A stretch of 64,000 nucleotides of DNA from Streptomyces musisoli (GCF_016741855.1 NZ_JAERRH010000011.1:1-64000), one strand, 5' to 3'; positions 33,204-42,780 are shown, counted from the first letter of the stretch. Notes: a model not told the origin generated them from the sequence alone. Program-made: numbers and translations.

Positions 33204-34733
33204 TCAGGAGCCCTGCGGCTGGCGGGCCGCGGCGGTCGACAGGCGGGGGCCGGTCGGCAGGAACTCCGACCAGGGCGCGGGGATGGGGGCGGGGCTGACG
33301 TCGGCGTAGCCGAGGCGGGTCTGCGCCAGCTTGGCCTCCTGCTGGAGCGCCTTGCGCTTGTCGGCCGACATGCCGATGCCCTTGTCGTCGCCGGCGCTGT
33401 CGTCGTTGGACTGAAGGGCGTAGCGCAGGCCGGTGTCGGTGACCAGGAACACGCCGCCGACCGTGGTCTTGGTGCCCTGGAACTGGCGGTAGAGCTGGCC
33501 GGAGCCGGCGGTGACGTACGCGCTGGAGGAGCCGGTGGGCAGGACGGCCGGGAAGTCGGTGCCGGCCCAGGTGCTCAGCGTGGTGTCGCCGTTGTCGGGG
33601 TCGACGTGGTTCAGGACGTTGCAGACGGTGTTGCGGCTGCCCTCCGCCGTGGAGGGGCTGTTGACCGCCTTGGGCTTCTCGGTGGGCCACTTGTGGTCCG
33701 CGGCGAACGGCTCGCCCCGGGTGATGGCGCCCGCGCTGACCTCGAGGGCGTGCCCGGCCTGGCCGAGCTTCACGAGGTCCTCACTGGTCAGGAGGAGCTG
33801 GGCGACGAAGTCGGAGACGGGGGCGACCCGGCCGGGCAGTACGACGAAGTACTGCTCCTGGCCGTTGACCGGCGCCCGGAGCACCATGCCGACACGGTTG
33901 GCCTGTTCGTCGAGCTGGCCGGGGGCGTTGGCGGCGGCGGCCGGGACACCGGTGACCGGCGGGAAGCTGATCTCGTCGCCCTGGTGCAGGGTCTCGATCC
34001 ACTCCTTGGTCACCTGCTGCGGGGTGCTGTCGGCGCCCACGAGGGTCTGGAGCAGCAGGGTGTCGCCGGCGTCCACCGGGTAGGCCCGGCCGTCCGCGCC
34101 GACCACGTACCGCTTCTTGTCCGGGGTGGCGACGTAGAGGAGTTCACCGCCGTGCAGCTTCTCCTTGGTGCCCTTGAGCTTGTCCTGGTCGCGCTGGGCG
34201 AGGACGAACGCGGCCTTCTGGATGGAGCTGCCGCTGCCGCTCGGGCGCTCGCACACGGCCCACTCCTTGGCGGCGCCGGCCTCCTTGCCGGAGGGCAGCC
34301 GGTCGGGGGCGTAGGGGATGCCGATGGTGACGCCGTGCGGGATCTTGCCGTTGTCGAGGATCGACTCGTCGACGGTGACGACGTCGACGTCGCTCTGGGT
34401 GTCGAGGACGAGCTTGGCCGACGCCATGTTGAGCACCGGGTGGAGCTGGACCTTCTTCTTCGTCTCCAGCACGACGTACCGGGTGGTGGACTTGCTGGCG
34501 ATGATCACCTTCTGGCCCGGCTTGTCCCAGCCCTGCGGTGCCGTCGGCTTGAACATGCCCCAGGCGCCGAAGGCGGCCAGCACGATCACGCCGGCGATCG
34601 CACTGGGCAGGATCGCGCGCAGCGGCCGGGGCGCCCCCTCGTCGGAGCCATCCGGTGACGACTGCACGAACGACGCGAGCATGCGGCGCTTCGCGAAGGT
34701 GTAGGCGTTGAGTTGGTCCCGCCGAGATGCCAT
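33204..34733 (-). CDS. eccB: Type VII secretion protein EccB
   Basis: This 509-aa EccB has a short cytosolic N-terminus starting MASRRDQLNAYTFAKRRM, the conserved family opening. One membrane helix lies at about residues 43-65 and a large extracytoplasmic domain follows, with repeated beta units and a conserved cysteine pair (WAVCERP and TVCNVLNH). Length matches mycobacterial EccB (about 500 aa). In the ESX complex it contacts EccC and the periplasmic part of the pore. It is transcribed divergently from eccE and upstream of mycP. Confidence 0.94.
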   Translation of the reverse strand: MASRRDQLNAYTFAKRRMLASFVQSSPDGSDEGAPRPLRAILPSAIAGVIVLAAFGAWGMFKPTAPQGWDKPGQKVIIASKSTTRYVVLETKKKVQLHPVLNMASAKLVLDTQSDVDVVTVDESILDNGKIPHGVTIGIPYAPDRLPSGKEAGAAKEWAVCERPSGSGSSIQKAAFVLAQRDQDKLKGTKEKLHGGELLYVATPDKKRYVVGADGRAYPVDAGDTLLLQTLVGADSTPQQVTKEWIETLHQGDEISFPPVTGVPAAAANAPGQLDEQANRVGMVLRAPVNGQEQYFVVLPGRVAPVSDFVAQLLLTSEDLVKLGQAGHALEVSAGAITRGEPFAADHKWPTEKPKAVNSPSTAEGSRNTVCNVLNHVDPDNGDTTLSTWAGTDFPAVLPTGSSSAYVTAGSGQLYRQFQGTKTTVGGVFLVTDTGLRYALQSNDDSAGDDKGIGMSADKRKALQQEAKLAQTRLGYADVSPAPIPAPWSEFLPTGPRLSTAAARQPQGS

Positions 34734-34931
34734 CTGTGCCTGTTTCTCCCCGTGACTCACGCGGAGCGCGCCCGGGGACTCACGCTCCCCCGCCCTCCGT
34801 TGTCGGACCCGGCCCCTACTATGCCTGGTACGGAGCGGGTCTCGTGGAGCGGGTAGGGTACCTGGGCCCTCAAGGGCCTTGTTCAGTGGCCTGGTTCCAG
34901 CGAGTTGTGAGCAAATCGGGGGGATGGAGTG

Positions 34932-36269
34932 ATGGCTTCCGGAGCGCGGACGCGAGCGCGCGGCCGGTCGGCGGCTCGAGGCGGCGCGGACGGGTCCGGG
35001 ACGCCGCCGCGCGGAAGGTCCGCCCGGCGCGGCGGCGAGCGGCAGCAGGTCGCGCTCGCTCTCAGGCAGCGGCCGGGCCACGCCGGCTCGTTCCGTTTGC
35101 AACGGCTCGTGCTGGTGGAGCTGGCGGCAGCGGTGCTGCTGGTCGGCTGGGCCTTCGGCATGGCGGCCCTGGTGCCGGCCGCGGTGGTCGCGCTGGTGCT
35201 GGTCCTGCTGGCCTTCGTGCGGCGGCGGGGCAGGTCCCTGCCCGAGTGGCTGGGCACGGCAAGGGAGTTGCGGGCGCGGCAGAAGCGGGCCGCGAGCACC
35301 CCGATACCGCCGGGCACCGAGCCCGGACTGGTCCCGGCGGTGGAATGCGAGCCCGCCCTGCGCACGTACTCCTACGGCGCGCGTGACCGGCGCCCGGTCG
35401 GCATCGTCGGGGACGGCACCTTCGTCACGGCCGTGCTCCAGGTGGAGGCCGACGCGACCGCCCTGCGGGCCGAGCGCAGCCGGCAGCCGCTCCCGCTGGG
35501 CCTGGTGCGGGACGCGCTGGAGGTGGACGGCATCCGCCTGGAGTCGGCCCAGATCGTGCTGCACACGCAGCCGGCGCCCGCGCTGCACCTGCCCCAGCAG
35601 TCCGTGGCCGTCGCCAACTACCTTCCGCTCCAGGAGCAGACCGGCGCCCCGGCGGTGCGCATCACCTGGATCGCGCTGAAGCTCGACCCCGAACTGTGCA
35701 CGGAGGCCGTGGCCGCGCGCGGCGGCGGGCCGACCGGTGCGCAGAAGTGCGTCGTCCGGGCCGCGGACCATCTGGCGAGCCGGCTGACCGGCGCCGGGTT
35801 CCGTGCTCGGGTGCTGGACGAGGAGGAGCTGGTCGCCGCCCTCGCCACCTCGGCCTGCGCCAATCCGCTGGTCACCGCCGAGGCGGGGCGCAGCGAGACC
35901 CGGGAGCGGCGTACGGAGGAGTCCGGGCGCAGCTGGCGCTGTGACAACCGGCGGCACACGACGTACTGGGTGCGCCGCTGGCCCCAGCTGGGCGGCGACC
36001 GGGGCGAGTCCCTGCCGCAGTTCGTCGCCGGGGTCACGGCGATACCGGCCCTGGCGACCACTTTCAGTCTGACGCTCGCGCGCGGGGAGCGGCAGGAGGT
36101 GTCGCTGTGCGGGCACCTGCGGGTGACCGGCCGCAGCGACGACGAACTCGTGGCGGCGCGGCGCGCGTTGGAGGGCGCGGCCCGGCGGTCCGGGGCCGGC
36201 CTGGCCAGGCTCGACCGTGAGCAGCTGCCCGGCATGCTGGCGACTCTGCCCCTCGGAGGTGCGCGATGA
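34932..36269 (+). CDS. eccE: Type VII secretion protein EccE
   Basis: This 445-aa protein has a basic disordered N-terminus of about 55 residues, two adjacent membrane helices (about 58-98) and a cytosolic domain. That layout is EccE, the outer subunit of the ESX membrane complex. The sequence is weakly conserved, so the call rests mostly on architecture and its place opposite eccB. ATG at 34932 is preferred, seven bases after GGGGGGA; GTG at 34929 is possible. The stop overlaps the next gene (ATGA, 36266-36269). Confidence 0.85.
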   Translation: MASGARTRARGRSAARGGADGSGTPPRGRSARRGGERQQVALALRQRPGHAGSFRLQRLVLVELAAAVLLVGWAFGMAALVPAAVVALVLVLLAFVRRRGRSLPEWLGTARELRARQKRAASTPIPPGTEPGLVPAVECEPALRTYSYGARDRRPVGIVGDGTFVTAVLQVEADATALRAERSRQPLPLGLVRDALEVDGIRLESAQIVLHTQPAPALHLPQQSVAVANYLPLQEQTGAPAVRITWIALKLDPELCTEAVAARGGGPTGAQKCVVRAADHLASRLTGAGFRARVLDEEELVAALATSACANPLVTAEAGRSETRERRTEESGRSWRCDNRRHTTYWVRRWPQLGGDRGESLPQFVAGVTAIPALATTFSLTLARGERQEVSLCGHLRVTGRSDDELVAARRALEGAARRSGAGLARLDREQLPGMLATLPLGGAR

Positions 36270-37054
36270 CGACGACAGGGACGACCGCCCCGGCGCCGGG
36301 TGCTGCCGCGCGCGGGGCGCAGGAGCCGTCCGGGCTGCGGCGGACGGCCGACCGGCTGCGGCACGGGCTCGGTCTGCTCGGCCCCCGGCACGGCCGGCAC
36401 GGGCTGTCGGCGCAGCAACTGGACGCGCTCGCCCTGCCCATCGGGGACGACGGGGTGGTGGCCGGTGTCGACGCCGAGGGCCAGCCGGCCGTGCTGGGCA
36501 TCAACCGGCCCACGCCGTATGACGTCATCCTGATCGGCGGGCTGTGGACCGCCCAGGTGCTGGCGCTGCGCTCGGCCGCCACCGGCGCCCGGGTCGCCGT
36601 GGAGACCGGCCGGCCGCAGGCATGGATGCAGATGGTGCATGCCATGGGCGGCGGGCAGAACGGGCTGTCCGTGTACGACGTGGGCCGGGTCCCGCCGCAG
36701 GGCGCCTCCGCCGGTACGCCGGTGCTCGTGGTGCGGGACTGCGGTATGCGGCCCCCGCGCGGCCGGGTGGTGTCCGGGCCCTGGCAGTCGGTGCTGACCC
36801 TGCTGCCGTATCTCAGCCCCGTGGCGCCCCGTCTGCTGCGGCAGGCGCGGCTCGCCGGCATCCAGCGGGTCTCGCCGGACGAGGCGGCCGAACTGGGGCG
36901 CACGATGGGGCTGTCGCGGACCGAGGTGGAGTCGCTGCCGGCGCTGCCCGACGGCGTCACCCTGTGGTGCACCGACCGTGACCGGCAGTACGTGCTGACG
37001 CAACCCACCGATGCCGAGATCGGATTGTTGGGCACGCCTCGACGGATGGACTGA
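36266..37054 (+). CDS. Unknown protein translationally coupled to eccE
   Basis: This 262-aa protein has a disordered, Ala/Arg-rich N-terminal third. A mixed alpha/beta domain follows (PYDVILIGGLWTAQVLALRSA, then VRDCGMRPPRGRVVSGPWQS). No membrane segment or catalytic motif is evident. Overlap with eccE by four bases and position before the ParA-like gene mark it as a probable accessory part of the secretion system, perhaps cytosolic. I do not recognise the family. Confidence 0.7.
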   Translation: MTTTGTTAPAPGAAARGAQEPSGLRRTADRLRHGLGLLGPRHGRHGLSAQQLDALALPIGDDGVVAGVDAEGQPAVLGINRPTPYDVILIGGLWTAQVLALRSAATGARVAVETGRPQAWMQMVHAMGGGQNGLSVYDVGRVPPQGASAGTPVLVVRDCGMRPPRGRVVSGPWQSVLTLLPYLSPVAPRLLRQARLAGIQRVSPDEAAELGRTMGLSRTEVESLPALPDGVTLWCTDRDRQYVLTQPTDAEIGLLGTPRRMD

Positions 37055-37355
37055 ACTGCCCTTGTCTGTCCCTTTTGTTCGGGGGTGGCGTATGCGGTTC
37101 CCCGGCCGTGGCGGAGTTCTCCGGGCGTGCGGTGACCTGGTGGTCGGGTGCGGAGAGGTGGGCGGGCCTGCCGAGGTGTGGCTCATGGTGATTAGGCTGG
37201 GAGCGGGCGCGATGGCAGGACCCGTGGACCGGGCGTCGGTGTCCGGGGGGAGATCCGGTGAATCGGACTGCCCCGAACGACTACGGACGACTCGTACGAC
37301 ACGACATGGTCGCCCCGGCACGGCATGAGGGTGCTCGACCACACCAGGAGGAACT
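37055..37355 (+). other. Gap upstream of the ParA-like gene
   Basis: About 300 bp without a gene. A possible -10 box TAGGCT lies at 37193-37198, without a convincing -35. AGGAGGA at 37346-37352 is the ribosome site of the next gene. Confidence 0.35.
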
Positions 37356-40300
37356 GTGAGCAGCGATCGGGACGGGATGCGCGGGGGCTGGGACACACCC
37401 GGCGATGACCAGCCCGACGCGGAGGCCGTCGAGACCACCGGCGAGTTCACCATCGACTACGCTCCCCCCGCCTGGTACACGCAGAACGCGTCCGGCACGT
37501 CGGGTGGCTCCGGCACCCCGGCCGGCTCCGGCGGGGTGAGCGGTTTCGGCGCGTCGAGCGGCTCCGGTGCCGCCGGTGACCCTGGCGCTCCGGCCGCCTC
37601 CGGGGTGCCGTCGTTCCCGACGGCCTCGCCGGTTCCGGGTCCGACACCGCCGCCGGCCGCCCAGCCTGCGGGCACCCCTCCGCAGGGCACTCCGTTCACA
37701 CCGCCGCAGGGCACTCCGTTCGCCGCGCCGCAGGGGGGCGGCTACGCGCCGCCCGCGCCCGCGCAGGGTCCTTCGTTCACCCCGCCGCAGGGCACGCCCT
37801 ACGCTCCGCCCACGCCCGCGGGAGGCACGCCCTACGCTCCCCCCGCACCTGCGGGCAGCACGCCTTACCCCGCGCCTGCGGGAAGCACGCCTTACGCCCC
37901 TCCCGCGCCCGCGGGAAGCGAGCCCTACGCTCCCCCCGCCCCCGCGGAGGGTGCGTCCTACGCCCCGGCGGCGCAGCCCACGCCGCCGGCCGGCAGCCCC
38001 GTTCCGGTGCCGCTGCCCCAGGGCTTCGAGCCGCAGCAGCCTCGGCCCGACCGGCAGGAGTCGCCGGCCGCGTCCGCCGCGGTCGGGCCGGAGACGGACA
38101 ACGGTGACCTGGAGAGCGGGGCCACCATGCGGTTCTCCGCCGTCGCCCTGAAGCGCCAGATGGCCGAGATCGCCGAGCGCGCGGCGGCCCTCGGGAAGCC
38201 GGACGAGTCCACGGGCGGAGGCTCGGCGGAGAGCCCGGCTTCGGTGGGCCAGGACGCCACCGGGGCCGCCTCCGGCGCCGAGGACTCCGCCGGCACCTCG
38301 GACACCGCCGCGGCCACGGGCCCGGCCGAGACCTCGGACGCCTCCGCCGCCATGGGCCCCGCCGGGACCTCGGACGCCTCCGCCGCCATGGGTCCCGCCG
38401 GTGCTCCCGACACCCCTGAGGCCGAGGGCTCCGCCGAGGGTGCGGGCGCCGGGGGCTCCGGTGACGAGGACGGCACGCACGAGGACGCCGCACTGAAGGG
38501 CGCCGTGCAGGAGGACGCCGTCGCGGAGGGGTCCGCCGTCGCCGAGGATGCCGCCTCCGGCGGGACCGCGCAGCGGGGTGAGAGCGGCCAGGACGACGCG
38601 GCCGAGGGCTCGTCCGCCGCGGGTGCCGGGGAGCCGACCGCCGAGGGGCCCGCTGCGGAGCCGACCGCCGAAGGGTCCGCTGCGGAGGACGCCGGGGACT
38701 CGGGCGTCACCGAGAACTCCGCCGTCGAGGGGGGCGCCGCCGAGACGGGTGCCGCCGAGGAAGGCGCGGCCGACGCCGTACGTCCCGATGCTCCGGAGGG
38801 CTCCGCCGACGCCGCGCGATCCGACGCACCGCAGCCCTCGGAGGCGGTGGCAGCGGACGCCGTCGCTGCGGGCGCGGTGGCTCCGGGCGGCACGCCCGGG
38901 CAGGGCGCGCCGCAGGACGCCACCCCGGACGATGCCGCTCCGGCTGACGGCGTCTCGGACACCACCGCCCCGCAGGCCGCCGCCCAGCACACGCACGCCC
39001 AGCAGACGGGCACCCCGCACACGGATGCCCCGCAGCCCGCCGTGCCCCACGCGGACGCCCAGCAGACCGGCGTCCCGCAGCCCGCCGTGCCCCACGCGGA
39101 CGCCCAGCAGACCGGCACCCCGCAGACCGCCACACCCCACGCGGACGCCCAGCAGACCGGCACCCCGCAGACCGCCACACCCCACGCGGACGCCCAGCAG
39201 ACCGGCATCCCCCAGCCCGGCGGCTACGGCTTCCCCCAGCCCGCCATGCCCCACCCCGGCGCCCCGGAGCCCGGCGCCCAGCAGGCCGGCGCCCCTCAGG
39301 CCGGTCCCGGTGCCCCGCACTCCGCCGTGCCGCCCGTTCCCCCGGGCCCTCAGGGTGCCCAGCCCGGCTGGACCCCGCCGCCCGCGCCGCAGACCGGGAT
39401 GCCCCCGCTGCCGCCGTCGTATCAGCCTGCCGCCCCGGCTCCCGCGGCCCAGTGGCCCGGGCAGCCCGCGGCGCAGCAGGGTGCCCCGCAGCAGCCCGGA
39501 CCGATGCCCGGTGAGCAGCCGCAGCCGGCGCCCGGCCAGGGCCCGGCAGGCGTACCCGGCCAGCAGCCGCCGTTCCAGCCGCAGGCGCCGCAGCCCGCAC
39601 CCGCCGCGTGGAACCAGCCCAGCCAGCCCAACCAGCCGAGCCAGGCCACCGCGCCGACGGCTGGCCAGCAGCCGGCCCCCAACGGCCCCACTGCGCCCGG
39701 CGGTTACGGATTCCCGCAGCCCGGCGCGCCCAGCCACTCCCAGCCCGGCGTACCGAGCCACCCCCAGCCCGGTGCGCCCAGCCATTCCCAGCCCAGCGCG
39801 CCCAACCCTCCGGCACAGCCCGGCGGCTACGGGTTCCCCCAGCCCCCGGCGCCCCAGCCGAACCCCAACGGGCCCACCCCGCCGAGCGGTTACGGCTTCC
39901 CGCAGCCGGGGGTTCCCAACCCGCAGCCCCAGGCCGGGGGTTACGGCTTCCCCCAGGCCCCGCAGAGCCCGGGCGGCGGCGCCCCCGGCGGCGCTCCCGA
40001 GGCGTCCCAGGCTCCGCAGGCCCCGGTCGATCCCCGCTCCGGTGCCGCGTGGCCGCAGCCCGTGCAGCACGACCAGCGGCAGCCGACCAACCCCGCTGCC
40101 GCGCCGCTCGGTTACACGGCCGCCGTGGAGCTGTCCGCGGACCGGCTGCTCAACAACAAGAGGCAGAAGCCGAAGAGCGGGCGCCCCACCGCGGCGAGCG
40201 GCCGGTTCAAGCTCGGCGGCAAGAAGGAGGAGGCCGAGCGGCAGCGCAAGCTGGAGCTGATCCGCACGCCGGTGCTGTCCTGCTACCGGATAGCGGTCAT

Positions 40301-41480
40301 CAGCCTCAAGGGCGGTGTCGGCAAGACGACCACGACGACCGCGCTCGGCTCCACCCTGGCCACCGAACGGCAGGACAAGATCCTCGCGATCGACGCGAAC
40401 CCGGACGCCGGTACGCTCGGCCGACGGGTGCGCCGGGAGACCGGGGCCACCATCCGCGACCTCGTCCAGGCGATCCCGTACCTCAACTCGTACATGGACA
40501 TCCGGCGGTTCACCTCCCAGGCGCCCTCCGGGCTGGAGATCATCGCCAACGACGTGGACCCGGCCGTCTCGACCACGTTCAACGACGAGGACTACCGGCG
40601 CGCGATCGACGTGCTCGGCCGGCAGTACCCGGTCATCCTGACCGACTCGGGCACCGGTCTGCTGTACAGCGCCATGCGCGGGGTGCTCGACCTCGCCGAC
40701 CAGCTCATCATCATCTCCACGCCGTCCGTGGACGGTGCGAGCAGCGCCAGTACGACGCTGGACTGGCTGTCCGCGCACGGGTACGCCGACCTGGTGTCCC
40801 GGTCGCTCACCGTGATCTCCGGGGTCCGCGAGACCGGCAAGATGATCAAGGTCGAGGACATCGTGTCGCACTTCGAGACCCGGACCCGCGCGGTCGTGGT
40901 CGTGCCCTTCGACGAGCATCTGGCAGCCGGTGCCGAGGTCGACCTCGACATGATGCGGCCGAAGACGCGCGAGGCGTACTTCAACCTCGCCGCGCTGGTC
41001 GCCGAGGACTTCACCCGTCACCAGCAGGCACATGGCCTGTGGACGAGCGACGGCAACCCGCCGCCGGTGGCCGCCCCGCCGATGCCGGGCCAGCCGATGC
41101 CGGGCCAGCCGTACGCTCCGGACCAGCAGCCGTACCCGGCCCAGCAGGGCCAGCCGTACGCTCCGGACCAGCCCTACCCGGCCCAGCCCCACCCGGCCCA
41201 GCAGGGCCAGCCGTACCCGGGTCAGCAGTACCCGCAGGCACCGGGCCAGCAGGCCTACCCGCAGGCGGCGCCGGGCCAGGAGCCCCACCCGCAGGCCGTG
41301 CCGGGCCAGCAGCCGTATCCGCAGGCGGCGCCCGGCCAGCAGCCGTACCCGCAGCAGCAGGGGCAGCCCCAGCCGGGCCAGCCGCAGCCGGGTGGGCCGC
41401 AGGAGCCCGTTCAGCTGTACGGCTACCCGCAGCCGCCGCAGGGGCAGCAGCCGCCGCAGGCCCCGCCCCAGCAGCAGTAG
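37356..41480 (+). CDS. EspI-like ParA/MinD ATPase with giant disordered N-terminus
   Basis: This 1374-aa protein is disordered over roughly the first 930 residues: Pro/Ala/Gln/Gly-rich, with an acidic Ala/Glu middle (about 230-500) and tandem repeats. A MinD/ParA-type ATPase follows: deviant Walker A KGGVGKTTTTTALG (985-998), AIDANPDAGTLG, then DSGTGLLYS and IISTPSVDGASSAS. The tail (about 1235-1374) is again Pro/Gln repeats (AQQGQPYAPDQ, AAPGQQPYPQ). The order Pro-rich region then ParA domain is that of mycobacterial EspI, a regulator of ESX-1 when ATP is low; EspI is much shorter. GTG with AGGAGGA supports the start. A strong terminator follows the stop. Confidence 0.85.
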   Translation: MSSDRDGMRGGWDTPGDDQPDAEAVETTGEFTIDYAPPAWYTQNASGTSGGSGTPAGSGGVSGFGASSGSGAAGDPGAPAASGVPSFPTASPVPGPTPPPAAQPAGTPPQGTPFTPPQGTPFAAPQGGGYAPPAPAQGPSFTPPQGTPYAPPTPAGGTPYAPPAPAGSTPYPAPAGSTPYAPPAPAGSEPYAPPAPAEGASYAPAAQPTPPAGSPVPVPLPQGFEPQQPRPDRQESPAASAAVGPETDNGDLESGATMRFSAVALKRQMAEIAERAAALGKPDESTGGGSAESPASVGQDATGAASGAEDSAGTSDTAAATGPAETSDASAAMGPAGTSDASAAMGPAGAPDTPEAEGSAEGAGAGGSGDEDGTHEDAALKGAVQEDAVAEGSAVAEDAASGGTAQRGESGQDDAAEGSSAAGAGEPTAEGPAAEPTAEGSAAEDAGDSGVTENSAVEGGAAETGAAEEGAADAVRPDAPEGSADAARSDAPQPSEAVAADAVAAGAVAPGGTPGQGAPQDATPDDAAPADGVSDTTAPQAAAQHTHAQQTGTPHTDAPQPAVPHADAQQTGVPQPAVPHADAQQTGTPQTATPHADAQQTGTPQTATPHADAQQTGIPQPGGYGFPQPAMPHPGAPEPGAQQAGAPQAGPGAPHSAVPPVPPGPQGAQPGWTPPPAPQTGMPPLPPSYQPAAPAPAAQWPGQPAAQQGAPQQPGPMPGEQPQPAPGQGPAGVPGQQPPFQPQAPQPAPAAWNQPSQPNQPSQATAPTAGQQPAPNGPTAPGGYGFPQPGAPSHSQPGVPSHPQPGAPSHSQPSAPNPPAQPGGYGFPQPPAPQPNPNGPTPPSGYGFPQPGVPNPQPQAGGYGFPQAPQSPGGGAPGGAPEASQAPQAPVDPRSGAAWPQPVQHDQRQPTNPAAAPLGYTAAVELSADRLLNNKRQKPKSGRPTAASGRFKLGGKKEEAERQRKLELIRTPVLSCYRIAVISLKGGVGKTTTTTALGSTLATERQDKILAIDANPDAGTLGRRVRRETGATIRDLVQAIPYLNSYMDIRRFTSQAPSGLEIIANDVDPAVSTTFNDEDYRRAIDVLGRQYPVILTDSGTGLLYSAMRGVLDLADQLIIISTPSVDGASSASTTLDWLSAHGYADLVSRSLTVISGVRETGKMIKVEDIVSHFETRTRAVVVVPFDEHLAAGAEVDLDMMRPKTREAYFNLAALVAEDFTRHQQAHGLWTSDGNPPPVAAPPMPGQPMPGQPYAPDQQPYPAQQGQPYAPDQPYPAQPHPAQQGQPYPGQQYPQAPGQQAYPQAAPGQEPHPQAVPGQQPYPQAAPGQQPYPQQQGQPQPGQPQPGGPQEPVQLYGYPQPPQGQQPPQAPPQQQ
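39045..39224 (+). repeat. 45-bp coding repeats in the ParA-like gene
   Basis: Four consecutive 45-bp units start at 39045, 39090, 39135 and 39180. Each encodes PHADAQQTG followed by a variable PQ-containing hexapeptide. Near identity at DNA level suggests recent expansion or ongoing homogenisation. Confidence 0.85.
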
Positions 41481-41491
41481 GCCGGCACGGC

Positions 41492-41528
41492 GAAGGGCGG
41501 CCGGTGCTCACCGCACCGGCCGCCCTTC
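41492..41528. terminator. Bidirectional terminator between ParA-like gene and ribF
   Basis: A perfect 16-bp inverted repeat (GAAGGGCGGCCGGTGC / GCACCGGCCGCCCTTC) has a 5-nt loop, 12 bp after the ParA-like stop and followed by TCTCCG. It serves both convergent genes. Confidence 0.85.
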
Positions 41529-41582
41529 TCCGTGTCTGTGGTTCTCCGCGCTTGCGCGCGCCTGCGCTCGTCGCGCGGGGGC

Positions 41583-42530
41583 CTACGCCTCGGCGGCGAC
41601 GATCTCCCGGCAGCGCTTCACGTCCACGGCCATCTGCTCCAGCAGGGCCTCCAGCGTCTCGAACTTCGCCTGGCCGCGCACGTACGCGAGGAAGTCGACG
41701 GCGACGTGCAGGCCGTACAGGTCGAGGCCGACGCGGTCGATGGCGTAGGCCTCCACCGTGCGCTCGGTGCCGTCGAACTGCGGGTTGGTGCCGACGGAGA
41801 TCGCGGCCGGCATGGCCTCGCCCTGGACGTGCAGGTAACCGGCGTACACGCCGTCGGCGGGGATGGCGGTGTGCGGGAGCGTCTCGACGTTGGCCGTCGG
41901 GAAGCCCAGTTCCCGGCCGCGCTGGGCGCCGCGGACGACGACGCCCTCGACGCGGTGCGGACGGCCCAGGATCTCGCGGGCGCCCGCGACGTCACCCTCG
42001 GCGACCAGGCGGCGGGTCAGCGTGGAGGAGAACGGCTCGCCGCCGCCCGCCTCACCGGTGACGTACAGGTCGACGACCTCGACCTCGAAGTCGTAGACCT
42101 TGCCCTGCTCGGTGAGGAACTCGACGTTGCCGGCCGCCTTGTGGCCGAAACGGAAGTTGGGGCCCTCCACGACCGCCTTGGCGTGCAGCTTGTCCACCAG
42201 GACCTTCACCACGAACTCGGCGGGCGAGAGCTTCGAGAACTCGGTGGTGAACGGGAGGATCAGCACCGCGTCGACGCCCAGTCCCGCCATCAGTTCGGCA
42301 CGGCGGTGGTGCGGGGCGAGCAGCGGCGGGTGGCTGCCGGGTCGGACCACCTCGCTGGGGTGCGGGTCGAAGGTGACCACGACGGCCGGGACGCCCAGTT
42401 CACGGGCGCGGTCGACGGCGTGCTTGATGATCAGCTGGTGGCCGCGGTGGACGCCGTCGTAGGAACCGATGGTGACGACGCTGCGCCCCCAGTCCTCGGG
42501 GATGTCCTCCAAGCCACGCCAGCGCTGCAC
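41583..42530 (-). CDS. ribF: Bifunctional riboflavin kinase/FAD synthetase
   Basis: This 315-aa RibF turns riboflavin into FMN and then FAD. The N-terminal adenylyltransferase domain shows GSYDGVHRGHQ near residue 22 and the VEGPNFRFGHKAAG segment. The C-terminal kinase domain shows GFPTANVE. Length is normal. The GTG at 42530 has AGGAGCG upstream. It lies in the usual truB-ribF neighbourhood, but here the 1439-residue protein gene is inserted between the two. Confidence 0.95.
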   Translation of the reverse strand: MQRWRGLEDIPEDWGRSVVTIGSYDGVHRGHQLIIKHAVDRARELGVPAVVVTFDPHPSEVVRPGSHPPLLAPHHRRAELMAGLGVDAVLILPFTTEFSKLSPAEFVVKVLVDKLHAKAVVEGPNFRFGHKAAGNVEFLTEQGKVYDFEVEVVDLYVTGEAGGGEPFSSTLTRRLVAEGDVAGAREILGRPHRVEGVVVRGAQRGRELGFPTANVETLPHTAIPADGVYAGYLHVQGEAMPAAISVGTNPQFDGTERTVEAYAIDRVGLDLYGLHVAVDFLAYVRGQAKFETLEALLEQMAVDVKRCREIVAAEA

Positions 42531-42557
42531 TGTGACCGCTCCTCGAACCCTTGTCCG

Positions 42558-42588
42558 TATCTACCTTGACCTTGTTGTGCAGGTCTAA
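42558..42588 (-). promoter_or_regulatory. Candidate ribF promoter
   Basis: On the minus strand TTAGAC (42583-42588) and TAGATA (42558-42563) are 19 bp apart, which is at the long end of acceptable spacing. The start site would fall about 20 nt before the ribF GTG. Confidence 0.35.
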
Positions 42589-42687
42589 GGGTGCCATGCC
42601 GGGTGCTCCGCGCCAGCATCGGCATGGAGGCTGTGACGGGGCGCACGTTCCGCGGCGCCGCCTGGGCCGGTACAGGTACGCCCCGCG

Positions 42688-42780
42688 CCCGCCCGAACCG
42701 GTTCGCGTACGCCCCCCGCCCGCCCGAACCGGTTCGCGTACGCCCCCTGCCCGCCCGAACCGGCGCGCATCCGCGCCCGC
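42688..42780. repeat. 31-bp tandem repeat upstream of ribF
   Basis: Three head-to-tail copies have a 31-bp period (GAACC at 42695, 42726 and 42757); the third is diverged. Each of the first two contains the palindrome GAACCGGTTC followed by GCGTACGC. The whole 42531-42879 gap has no gene; it holds this repeat, the ribF promoter candidate and the palindrome at 42843. Confidence 0.8.

Noticed and set aside
37281..41288. A 1335-codon open frame opposite the ParA-like gene
   Set aside because: The translation is a repeat of Gly/Arg/Leu caused by the Pro-rich repeats on the other strand; no start signal or domain.
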